64,000 bases of DNA from Rhynchonema sp. JSB1_4 (Eukaryota; Nematoda; Chromadorea; Monhysterida; Xyalidae). This document shows, in pieces, positions 55,690 to 64,000 of the stretch (position 1 is the first letter of the stretch; every line of letters begins with the position of its first letter). Location: the NCBI GenBank assembly GCA_030248065.1, contig JASAMV010000365.1, forward strand, positions 1-64,000, given 5' to 3'. The position numbers and the translations under genes are program-made. A model generated the notes under the pieces. The model saw only the letters and a program-made list of their open reading frames with translations, did not search any database and was not told the origin of the DNA.

Positions 55690-55905
55690 GTGTGCTTGGG
55701 GTCCCCAGAAAAGGGCCAAAAAGTTGAGGCTCGCAACAAACAGTTAAGCGAACTTTTGTCGAAACTTATCAGCGATGGGAAATTAGTCTTTGATCGCTTA
55801 AAACGCTTGAATAGTGTGATAAATGGGCTTTGTTACCTATTTTATAGTAAAGTTCTGTGTGCTGTCTATGTGGCCCAAAAATACAACGGAAAAATTTTTT
55901 TCTAA
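55690..55905 (+). CDS. Unassigned 71-codon ORF
   Basis: It begins SPEKGQKVEARNKQLSELLS after a GTG start; the first half is charged and helix-like, the end hydrophobic. I do not recognise it. It could be an exon or a fragment. It is first in a run of short unassigned frames to 61.8 kb. Confidence 0.25.
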   Translation: MCLGSPEKGQKVEARNKQLSELLSKLISDGKLVFDRLKRLNSVINGLCYLFYSKVLCAVYVAQKYNGKIFF

Positions 55906-56026
55906 ATTTTGCGTGGTTTTGGCAAAGTAGCGCGAGCTGTGGTAGTGCTAAAAAAGTGAATATAATTTTAGATTAAAGCCAAGGCGTTTATGAAACATTT
56001 TTTTTATCAAACGGCACATTAAGAAC

Positions 56027-56227
56027 GTGCGAAACAGATCGGTATTTTATTTTGATGGTGCGGTGGTAGGGTCAAAATTTTTTACGTTTCAGCCCTTCGT
56101 GCTCAGACAGGGAGCTGATATGGGAAAAAATTTTCTTGGCCGTGAGTGTTTTGGACCAAACCCAGTCACCGTGCCAAGTTTCATTGAGATTGGTTTTGGT
56201 CGAATATATATGGCGGAGACCCTTTAA
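56027..56227 (+). CDS. Unassigned 66-codon ORF
   Basis: Starts near GTGCGAAACAGATCGG and contains FVLRQGADMGKNFLGRECFG and NPVTVPSFIEIGFGRIY. Composition is protein-like but no domain is recognised. TTTACGTTTCAG at about 56080-56091 could be an acceptor, which would make this an exon. Confidence 0.25.
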   Translation: MRNRSVFYFDGAVVGSKFFTFQPFVLRQGADMGKNFLGRECFGPNPVTVPSFIEIGFGRIYMAETL

Positions 56228-56229
56228 GC

Positions 56230-56790
56230 TATGTGTGGATGTTTGATACATCATGAGACGGACGTTGTCACGATGTGGTTCTTTAGCGTACATACTTGTT
56301 TGCGATCAAAAGCGCTCGAGCCAGACCAGGAATTAGCCGTGTTTACTCATATGTGAGTGCGCTATTCTCGGATGGTCTGTAACTTGACGAGCTGATGTTT
56401 CACAAGGTGCTTCACACTGATGTATTGATAGCAATCAATAATTGTTGAGATTGATGAGCATTTAATGTGCAGACCAAGTTGAAATAGTTTATTCAAGATC
56501 GACCTTGGGGCATGATAACAAGAGTGGGCATGTCAAAAGTGGTCATCAATGTGCATGACAACAAGTGCCGAGTAGGTAGAAATCAGCACCAAGAAATTTG
56601 GCGGCAAGTGGGCCTACCTACATAGGTCTGTACCACTTGATAACTTGCTCACAGCGACGCCGATGTGCATGATAACTACGCCTAGGAGGCCAAAGAATGG
56701 CTGGACCGAAGTTTCTGCATACCGGACTTGGATCCTATACATTCACTCGCGACAAAGCTGTATAGGGGAAGCAAACATAAAAACTCAAAC
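56230..56790. other. No gene or repeat recognised
   Basis: Only very short frames occur. CATGATAAC recurs (56511, 56638 and about 56664), without regular spacing. Confidence 0.4.
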
Positions 56791-56857
56791 ATGACAAATT
56801 TCTGATGTTCAAACAAAGCAAAAACGCAGCGCTACATTGAAAACAATCCTGACTGAC

Positions 56858-57849
56858 ATGGTACGTATAATCGACGCACAGAACATCAGCCTCAAGTTTG
56901 AGCATAATCAACTGACTGTTAATCTTGCATCCATCGTCAGGCGCAGGGTTGGATTAAAAAATTTTTTTATTATCGAACTTTTTTTTTTTAAAAAAAAAAA
57001 ACTTTTTAAAATTTTTTTTTTAAAAATCACTTTTTTTTATTCCGGACCCCCAAAAAATTGGTTTCTAGAAAAATGAAATTTCTGAAATCATGTTACTTAG
57101 GTATGTTTTGAGGGACACTAAAGAGAACTTCTCCACTGACTTGCATGTTTATGTCGATCACCTGCGATCTAGCCCATTTGGTCATAACTTTGAGAACCCG
57201 CCCGAAGGTAACTCTGTGGGCATATATGACAAAGGGAAGACCAACCTTCTGTTTGTGAATTTGGGGATAAATTTAAATAGAGATAAAGAGTTACACCACA
57301 CTCATGTTGTGTGACAAAAGCAGCAAATGACAAATCCACACAACTGCAAATAGGCGAGCAAAGTGGAGTCTGTCGATAGCTTACGTCGATAGCTCAATAA
57401 CTGCACAGTATACGGTATGGGGTGTCCTATATTATACGTGCAGCGATTGTTGGGATGTCTGGGAACTGTATGAGTCCATTACAACGCCATTTTAAACTGA
57501 AATATAAGCGCCGCAGGCGATTTTTTGAGAATGATGAGCAATAAAACGCATGAAAACATACATTTTTACCTTAAAAAAGTGAGAAAATAACGAAAAAAAG
57601 GGGAAAAATAATAAAAAAAAGTGGACCTACTTTTTAAAATTTTAAAATAAAAAAAGTGGCCAAATTTTTTTTTTTTAAAAAAAAAATTTTTTTTTTACAA
57701 AAAAATTTTTACTTTTTTTTTTTAATCCAACCCTGGTCAGGCGGTTGCTCAAATTCAATGTTCGTGTCCAAAACATTTTGATTGATCGCCGGCAGTGTTT
57801 GCATGCATATGCCTCGTGGGCTTTTAGGCCGTGTAGACCTATTCAATAA
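56858..57849 (+). pseudogene. Reading frame interrupted by a hAT-type element
   Basis: A frame starting at ATG 56858 (MVRIIDAQNISLKFEHNQLT) runs into the element at 56944. If the element and one copy of the 8-bp duplication are left out, the same frame resumes at 57744 with LLKFNVRVQNILIDRRQC and stops at 57847-57849. It gives about 63 codons, with upstream openness back to 56795. The product is not recognised. The clean resumption argues that this was coding when the element landed. Confidence 0.45.
56944..57735. mobile_element. hAT-type element (792 bp, TSD GTCAGGCG)
   Basis: The ends CAGGGTTGGATTAAAAAA and TTTTTTAATCCAACCCTG are exact inverses over 18 bp. They are flanked by the perfect duplication GTCAGGCG (56936-56943, 57736-57743). 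Inside is a 74-codon open frame (57090-57314, contains NPPEGNSVGIYDKGKTNLLF spelled with a preceding E) of unknown origin and a GC hairpin at about 57507-57517. A relative sits in intron 5 of the C18orf63-like gene. Confidence 0.92.
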
Positions 57850-58293
57850 TTGTATTGATGTTGTGCACATACCTGTGGTTTATACCCGAAGTAAAAGACA
57901 GACAGACCATGACATGTAATTTCAGTATGGCTCTTGCGTATCACAGTAGCGAATATGACCACATCGAAAAATGACTGTATTTCTGCGCCCATATTTAAGT
58001 TGTGCCCACATCGAATTCCTCGTGCCCGAAAACCCCCAGTACCCAACTTTTAATTGGATTGAAGTCCATTTACGTGGGTTTCCTGCTCATTCTCCTGGTG
58101 ACGTTTGTAACACATGTATGCGTTGACGATCCCCTCGTGAGGAGTCACGTGACAAAAATTTTGAGTTTTCAAATTTTTTTGTGTAACTCCCCTAGGTATT
58201 TCACTTGAAACGGCGTTTGCGCTACTTTTTTCTGATTAAAAATTTTTTTGTGTTTTTATAAAAAACAGCACTCTCATAAATTTTTTAACCCTG
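57850..58293. other. No confident gene
   Basis: A 68-codon frame at 58002-58208 includes a hydrophobic stretch (VGFLLILLVTFVTHV), possibly a membrane segment or chance. Confidence 0.3.
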
Positions 58294-58494
58294 ATGGGTA
58301 CTACTGCCACTTTTATCGTCCTGTCGTGTTACAGTGCGACTTTCATTTCAGACAAAACGATGGAATGGTTTAGCACGGTGATGAAGTCAGCTCTTGCGAG
58401 CAGCCCTGTTGATTTCTGGTTCGACATGTATGAGACGAAGATGTTGGATGAAACAAGTTATTTTACTGGAGCAACGTTAGTTCTCTTATTGTAA
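58294..58494 (+). CDS. Unassigned 66-codon ORF
   Basis: Starts MGTTATFIVLSCYSATFISD, continues with SSPVDFWFDMYETKMLDETS and ends in a short hydrophobic tail. It is followed 50 bp later by the element at 58544. No family recognised. Confidence 0.28.
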   Translation: MGTTATFIVLSCYSATFISDKTMEWFSTVMKSALASSPVDFWFDMYETKMLDETSYFTGATLVLLL

Positions 58495-58543
58495 TAAAAA
58501 GGGGAGTTTCTCCGGAAAAGAAAGTAGTTGTGAATCAATAAGT

Positions 58544-59254
58544 CAGGGTTGTTTCAAAAAAAAGTGGTTAATTAAAAAAAATTTAAAAAAACAAATTTTT
58601 TTTTTGAAACTCAGATTTTGCTTTTTTTTAATAAAAAAAAGTTGCCCAAAAAGGGCTGAAATGTCCAAAAATGGCCTTTTTCGAGGCCAGAAATTGGCAC
58701 TTTTTTCCTGTGGACGGGACAATTTTTCCAAAATCGCGCCTGCGGCGCCCTGTTTTGTCCCCAAATCCGTACAGGGATGCGCGGGGCTGGTCTTTTATAG
58801 TGATGTGGCACCGATAACGTACTACTGCATGCTACTACGCATGTATATATGCAAGTCTGGTGCAAAACCGGGCGCGCAAAGTCGATCTGACACGCAAGAT
58901 CTGTGCTGTAATCGATATTTTGATGGTCGTATACCAGATATACGGCATTGGATGCATTAAAATACGTTGTACTGCATGCCACAATACATTAGAGTAACAT
59001 CGTTAGTCAACATCAACCTCAGACTGGTCGGAGACAATAGAATCTGCACAATACTAACGGGTGTCACCACACAAGTTGGGTCTCAGGCGAAAATTTTTCA
59101 ATTTTTGAAAAATATGTTGTATCGATTTCATTTATCCTGAAACGTCGTTTGCAACACTTTTTCTAATAAAAAAAATTTTCGTCAAAAAAAAATCAAAAAA
59201 AAATTTTTTTTCAAAGAAAAAAGCTCGTTAATAAAAAATTTTTTTTCAACCCTG
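58544..59254. mobile_element. CAGGGTTG hAT-type MITE (711 bp, TSD CAATAAGT)
   Basis: Ends CAGGGTTGTTTCAAAAAA and TTTTTTTCAACCCTG with the perfect 8-bp duplication CAATAAGT (58536-58543, 59255-59262). A GC hairpin lies at about 58735-58750. Near-identical to 60365-61076 (inverted) and 62533-63250. Confidence 0.95.
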
Positions 59255-59439
59255 CAATAAGTTTGCGTACAGACGTGTACGACATGAGCACCACAACCTC
59301 CTCCTTGGATCCGCTTGTCGATCCAGCTTTTTGGGGGTGGAAATAGCTTTTTTGACGGATTTTGGAAATGGCGCGGCCAGGTGCGAACGCGGTTGCTTCG
59401 AATGCGGATCACATCCCCAACGTCCGCAGCTGCGTTTAG

Positions 59440-59590
59440 CGGGTTAGCAGATCAGCGGGTTGCGGATTAGCGGGCCTGCTTTCTACTCACGCTTTTGCAT
59501 TCACAATGGAAATTCGGAAAAGCGGATTAGCGTGTCCGCTAATCCGCTGACCCGCTAATCCGTAATCCGCAAAACACGTTTGTCTTCACA
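59440..59590. repeat. GCGGATTAGCGGGTTAGC repeat, first block
   Basis: Multiple GCGGATTAGCGG and complementary CCGCTAATCCGC motifs, with GCATTCACAATG in between. A related block is at 60105-60350 and ends GCATTGTGAATGCGGCC. Inverted organisation suggests foldback MITEs bordered by GCATTCACAATG. Confidence 0.6.
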
Positions 59591-59708
59591 GTGCGCGCTG
59601 TTTCACTTTTTCGTTTACGAAGGTAATCACCATTCAATCCACTCAATTCTTTGATTTCGGAATAGTTTTCTTTAAAAGATAGTTTTGAACACATTAATCC
59701 GCAGATGG

Positions 59709-59969
59709 ATGTTAAAAAGAGCAGTTTACCAAGCAGCAAAATGGAATAAAAATATTCCCAATGAACGCAGCATGTTGAATTACTCAACAATCTTTCACTC
59801 AACCTACAAAGTTGAGCTGGAGAATTTTCAGTTTATGGTGGTAACCACTGGCGCTTTTGTCATTGACAAGGCCCAGGGCGCCATTGCAGTCTGGCATTAT
59901 GGGCCGAAACTGCATCCACACAGATCTAACGCAATGCGTGCCCACAGGGCTAAATCGTATCGTTATTGA
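59709..59969 (+). CDS. Unassigned 86-codon ORF
   Basis: The chain starts MLKRAVYQAAKWNKNIPNER and contains FQFMVVTTGAFVIDKAQGAI and a basic C-terminus. Composition is protein-like with no stop for nearly 100 codons. No family recognised. It is flanked by the two GGATTAGCGG blocks. Confidence 0.3.
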   Translation: MLKRAVYQAAKWNKNIPNERSMLNYSTIFHSTYKVELENFQFMVVTTGAFVIDKAQGAIAVWHYGPKLHPHRSNAMRAHRAKSYRY

Positions 59970-60104
59970 TCTATCATCTTTTGTGCAAAGCACGTCCACA
60001 AGACAGCACCCAGTGCACATTATTATGTAGAATTACCCATGTGCAAACTTATTTTATACTCTGGCATCATTTTCAAAGCAAAGTAAACATTTCTGAAGAC
60101 GCGT

Positions 60105-60350
60105 CCACTGCCCTAATCCGCAAAAAATAGAACCGGTTCTAATCGCAAAAAGCGGATTAGCGTGCACGCTAATCCGCTAATCCGCTTTGCATTGTGAAGC
60201 GTACGCATTCAGCGGATTAGCGGGTTAGCGGGTGTGAAAGCCAGCTGACCCGCTAATCGGCTTTTCGCATTGTGAATGCAAAAGCGTGCGCATCTCGCCC
60301 GCTAATCAGCTAACCCGCTAATCCGCTTGCATTGTGAATGCGGCCTTAGC
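60105..60350. repeat. GCGGATTAGCGGGTTAGC repeat, second block
   Basis: Same motifs as 59440-59590 in at least three inverted pairs, such as AAGCGGATTAGCGTGCACGC followed by TAATCCGCTAATCCGC. It ends in GCATTGTGAATGCGGCC. Confidence 0.6.
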
Positions 60351-60364
60351 TCGATACCGCCGAT

Positions 60365-61076
60365 CAGGGTTGAAAAAAATTTTTTTATTAACGAGCTTTT
60401 TTTTAAAAAAAATTTGTTTTGATTTTTTTTGACGAAAAATTTTTTTATTAGAAAAAGTGTTGCAAACGACGTTTCAGGATAAATGAAATCGATACAACAT
60501 ATTTTTCAAAAATTGAAAAATTTTCGCCTCAGACCGAACTTGTGTGGTGACACCCGGTAGTATTGTGCAGATTCCATGGTCTCCGACCAGTCTGAGGTTG
60601 ATGTTCACTAACGATGTTACTCTGATGTATTGTAGCATGCCGTACAACGTATCTTAATGCATCTAATGCCGTATATCTGATATACGACCATCAAAATATC
60701 GATTACAGCCCAAATCTTGCGCGTCAGATCGACTTTGCGCGCCCGGTTTTGCACCAGACCTGCATATATACATGTGTAGTAGCATGCAGTGGTACATTAT
60801 CGGTGCCACATCACTATAAAAGACCAGCCCCGCGCATCCCTGTACGGATTTGGGGACAATACAGGGCGCCGCAGGCGCGATTTTGGAAAAATTGTCTCGT
60901 CCACAGAGAAAAAGTGCCAATTTTTTGCCTCGGAAAAGGCCATTTTTGGACATTTTAGCCCATTTTGGGCAACTTTTTTTTATTAAAAAAAAAGCAAAAT
61001 CTGAGTTTCAAAAAAAAAAATTTTTTTTTAACAAAAATTTTTTTTTAATTGACCACTTTTTTTTGAAACAACCCTG
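60365..61076. mobile_element. CAGGGTTG hAT-type MITE, inverted copy (712 bp, TSD CCGCCGAT)
   Basis: Perfect duplication CCGCCGAT (60357-60364, 61077-61084). The sequence is the reverse complement of the family at 58544. A GC hairpin lies at about 60866-60881. Confidence 0.95.
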
Positions 61077-61176
61077 CCGCCGATGGTGATTCGGGATGGC
61101 CGATTCGGTCTCAAACATAGACCTGAAGTCAATTATTGACATTTCATTAAGTTTCCCGTGTAAAGGTAGCTTTTCA

Positions 61177-61253
61177 CATATTGGGTGGAAAGTTGGATAG
61201 GGGTGGAAAGTGAGACGGGGTGGAAAGTGAGACAGTGGTGGAAAGTGGGACTC
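61177..61253. repeat. Short tandem repeat GGTGGAAAGTGAGAC
   Basis: GGGTGGAAAGT followed by variable bases recurs about five times at about 15-17-bp spacing, immediately upstream of the ORF at 61304. Confidence 0.75.
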
Positions 61254-61303
61254 ACTGATTGCCTGCCTCGAGTTCGAACGGGAGTTTCCCTGCGCCTGTA
61301 AAA

Positions 61304-61837
61304 ATGCACGAGACAGCGAAATTAGAAATTTACAATAATTATTCGTTGATCCACAGGCTCCTGTCGCTGCTCAACTACAAGGAAAGCAAATATACGATCG
61401 CAGCCAGGTCGTGTGCTGATGCGCTCAATTTCACTCTTGCGTCTGTTGGAGCATCGAAGGGCAATTCACGTACAGGAAGCATCTTCCTCAAACGATGCTT
61501 CAAAATGCTGGGCTTGAGCACCGGTGGTGAACGGGATGTTAAAGACAAGAAACAACTCATTTCTGCCATGTCGCGTCTTATTCTGAGGGACATTTTGAAG
61601 GCTGGAGAATTCTCTAATAATCACACGCCCAATCTGACCGAGTATGTCCAAGCTGCATACCGAAAATATCTCCAGGGTGGTGTAACCGTGGCTCAACAAG
61701 TGAAAATAATCTATGACTCGTATGCGGCCGATCAGTTGCAGTTTGGTGTTGAAGACGGCCAAAGGAACAACGTAACTCTGTCAGAACTGGCTGCGAGTAT
61801 TGCCCCCATGCCGAATGTTAGCGTGAAATTAAGTTAA
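61304..61837 (+). CDS. Unassigned 177-aa protein, best unexplained ORF of the window
   Basis: The frame is open from 61259; the first ATG is at 61304, after a TGA at 61256. The chain starts MHETAKLEIYNNYSLIHRLL, contains SKYTIAARSCADALNFTLAS, FLKRCFKMLGLSTGGERDVK and EYVQAAYRKYLQGGVTVAQQ, and ends SVKLS. It looks soluble, mixed alpha-helical, with no signal peptide or membrane segment. Mixed third-codon bases and a single uninterrupted frame suggest recent coding function. No intron is needed. I do not recognise the family; a host gene, a retrogene or a piece of an integrated foreign element are all possible. Confidence 0.5.
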   Translation: MHETAKLEIYNNYSLIHRLLSLLNYKESKYTIAARSCADALNFTLASVGASKGNSRTGSIFLKRCFKMLGLSTGGERDVKDKKQLISAMSRLILRDILKAGEFSNNHTPNLTEYVQAAYRKYLQGGVTVAQQVKIIYDSYAADQLQFGVEDGQRNNVTLSELAASIAPMPNVSVKLS

Positions 61838-61848
61838 TATTATTAAAA

Positions 61849-62110
61849 CCGGCCCCGCCGCTGTTGTTTTTGGTTTTCGAAACTGGTTTATTCGGCTCGG
61901 ATTTGAATTTTCCTTTGTAAAACCTGATTTCCATGCACAGACTGTGCGTCAATGCTGAACTGGCTTCATAGTTGAGAAAAAACTGATTCTTTATATTTCG
62001 CGAAAAAAACAAAAGAACGCAAAGTTTCGAGAGGATAAATTTCCAGAACAGGGCATTAGATAACAGGTATAGCAGAGCGAAGCAGACCAACATTACTGCA
62101 CTCTGTATAC
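61849..62110. mobile_element. End of a GGCCCCGCCGCTRTTG-type element
   Basis: GGCCCCGCCGCTGTTGTTTT is followed by TTCGAAACTGG, then by sequence inverse to the start of the 28828 ORF (CTGTGCATGGAAATCAGG read on the minus strand). It begins 12 bp after the stop codon of the 61304 ORF. The other end is not seen. Confidence 0.5.
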
Positions 62111-62332
62111 ATAACTATGTGCACTGTTTGTAGTGGCTCTGTGCCCTCTCTGTGCACAGATATGACGAAACTCTGTTTATGAGTTTGCACGCAGTGGCCC
62201 AACAATAAGATCTGCTGGTGGGGCTTTTTGGAGGCAAATTTGCCAGAGGCGGCGTTCGCATTGACGAGCCCTGACGCCTCGGTCTGTCTGCGAAAGCATG
62301 GCGAGACAGGCCAATGTTACTGCACTCAGTAC

Positions 62333-63732
62333 CAGTGGTTTTTTTAAAAATTCGTTCCAAAAGTTAAAAAAAATTTTTTTTTATTATTTCAAAATTCGAA
62401 AATTTCTCTATTTTTTTGCTCTAAAAGTGCTATTTTTTGCATAAAAATTGCTACTGTTAACATCACCCGACCCTACCATCGGTGTATTGGGTGCCATAAT
62501 CGTTGTTTTGTGGCATCTAGACATAGTGCACACAGGGTTGTTTCAAAAAAAAAGTGGTCAATTAAAAAATTTTTTTTTTAAAAAAAAATTTTTTTTTTTT
62601 TGAAACTCAGATTTTGCTTTTTTTTAATAAAAAAAAGTTGCCCAAAATGGGCTAAAATGTCCAAAAATGGCCTTTTTCGAGGCAAAAAATTGGCACTTTT
62701 TTTCTGTGGACGAGACAATTTTTCCAAAATCGCGCCTGCGGCGCCCTGTATTGTCCCCAAATCCGTACAGGGATGCGCGGGGCTGGTCTTTTATAGTGAT
62801 GTGGCACCGATAATGTACTACTACATGCTACTACACATGTATATATGCAGGTCTTGTGCAAAACCGGGCGCGCAAAGTCGATCTGACGCGCAAGATTTGG
62901 GCTGTAATCGATATTTTGATGGTCGTATCTCAGATATACGGCATTAGATGCATTAAAATACGTTGTACGGCATGCTACAATACATCAGAGTAACATCGTT
63001 AGTGAACATCAACCTCAGACTGGTCGGAGACCATGGAATCTGCACAATACTACCGGGTGTCACCACACAAGTTCGGTCTGAGGCGAAAATTTTTCAATTT
63101 TTGAAAAATATGTTGTATCGATTTCATTTATCCTGAAACGTCGTTTGCAACACTTTTTCTAATAAAAAAATTTTTCGTCAAAAAAAATCAAAAAAAAATT
63201 TTTTTTTTAAAAAAAAAGCTCGTTAATAAAAAATTTTTTTTTCAACCCTGAGTGCACACACTCACATGGCCTCTCATATGATTACACATGTACATGTGAC
63301 TGGGTGGGCATGCATTTATCCATGCAACAGACCCGAAAGCAGTGATTCGGTGTGATATTCACTCTATATGTACACTGTTTGTCACATATTTGCATTGGTC
63401 GTGTACCAAGAGGCAATAGTTTCACCCAAATTTACCGTCTTGAGTGTCACAAAGCCACACCAAGGCACCCACACCACGTGGGGGAAGTGTACGGGTGTGT
63501 ACCTGACTATTGTTGGTACTCATTGACCATTGTTTAGTATTGTTTTCGTGTCGTGAGTGCTTTATATGCACTTACCACACGTTATGGAAGAAAAATGCCA
63601 CTATTTTTTGCTTTAGCGCTCATTTTTTTTCGTTTCTGGCAGTTTTTGGCTGGAATAAAAAAAAAATTTTTTAAATTAAAAAAAAATTAAAAAAAAGAGG
63701 TTTGAATAAAAAATTTTTTTTATTAACCACTG
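62333..63732. mobile_element. hAT-type element carrying a nested MITE (TSD CTCAGTAC)
   Basis: The outer ends CAGTGGTTTTTTT and TTTTTATTAACCACTG share a 9-bp inverted start (CAGTGGTTA/T). They are flanked by a perfect 8-bp duplication CTCAGTAC (62325-62332, 63733-63740). Inside, the 718-bp MITE 62533-63250 has its own duplication. Between them lie about 670 bp of unassigned sequence. Confidence 0.85.
62533..63250. mobile_element. CAGGGTTG hAT-type MITE (718 bp, TSD AGTGCACA)
   Basis: Perfect duplication AGTGCACA (62525-62532, 63251-63258). The third near-identical copy in 5 kb, with a GC hairpin at about 62731-62746. Confidence 0.95.
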
Positions 63733-63928
63733 CTCAGTACACATGGTACTCACTGCGAACATTGTGTGGTTTTTCCACACAATTCTTCGTGGTTTTTTTT
63801 ATAAAGAAAAGTGGTGTAAATAATGAGGAAGGCAGAATATACTTTGGAGCTTTTTTCTCCGTTTTGTCATCCAGCACAGAATATTTTCGAAAGAAAAGGT
63901 TCTAAAACATGATGTATTCCGCAATCTA

Positions 63929-64000
63929 ATCTTTAAAAAAAACGTTTTTTTAAACGCCCAGATGACCAAAATATGCCCCCCCCAAAATTGAAAAACGCTC
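63929..64000. mobile_element. Partial CAGGGTTGGGC-type MITE at window end
   Basis: AAACGCCCAGATGACCAAAA followed by TATGCCCCC matches the left third of the 33269 element. The CAGGG terminus is missing on the left and the rest lies beyond the window. Confidence 0.75.

Noticed and set aside
1..64000. CRISPR array, bacterial operon, riboswitch or rRNA
   Set aside because: The tandem arrays lack spacer/repeat structure, genes contain spliceosomal introns, and no rRNA-like blocks were seen.

Overview
This is eukaryotic, almost certainly animal, nuclear DNA. Its genes are split by many introns with GT donors and TTGCAG/TTTCAG-type acceptors. It carries a START lipid-transfer gene, a C18orf63-family gene and a very large C2H2 zinc-finger gene, and it is packed with transposable elements. 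I cannot name the species; a repeat-rich invertebrate assembled from long reads fits best. No bacterial or organellar signature was seen.

Layout. 1-4.57 kb: remnants of a Ty3/Gypsy-like retrotransposon in two inverted copies, the second ending in a polypurine tract. 4.57-5.58 kb: a possible LTR broken by a hAT-type MITE. 5.59-7.33 kb: a five-exon START-domain gene (226 aa). 8.18-14.44 kb: a nine-exon C18orf63/DUF4708 homologue (about 481 aa). 15.17-25.05 kb: a 23-exon zinc-finger gene (about 1,608 aa). In all three models the exon phases close exactly. The zinc-finger gene has visibly grown by duplication of phase-2 exons that cut a zinc finger between its two cysteines.

25.25-44.3 kb: a large segmental duplication (copies A, B and a partial C) in which the copies act as natural before/after pairs. 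At least six transposon insertions can be compared with their empty sites, giving TA, TAA and TAC target duplications. Both long copies carry a decayed copy of the last zinc-finger exon. 44.5-49.3 kb: smaller duplications, possible exons of an unidentified gene, and a C/T block without G that looks like assembly error. 49.35-55.14 kb: a 5.8-kb segment bounded by 26-bp perfect inverted repeats and holding three adjacent tandem arrays (204-bp dimer, about 128 bp, about 60 bp). 55-62 kb: a cluster of unassigned short ORFs interrupted by hAT-type MITEs with perfect 8-bp target duplications; one MITE splits a reading frame that resumes exactly if the element and one duplication are removed. 62-64 kb: a nested hAT-type composite.

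The most interesting unexplained signal is a short hairpin followed by CGATTT/GATTTT. It recurs in the middle of otherwise dissimilar repeats and its stem changes on both sides together.
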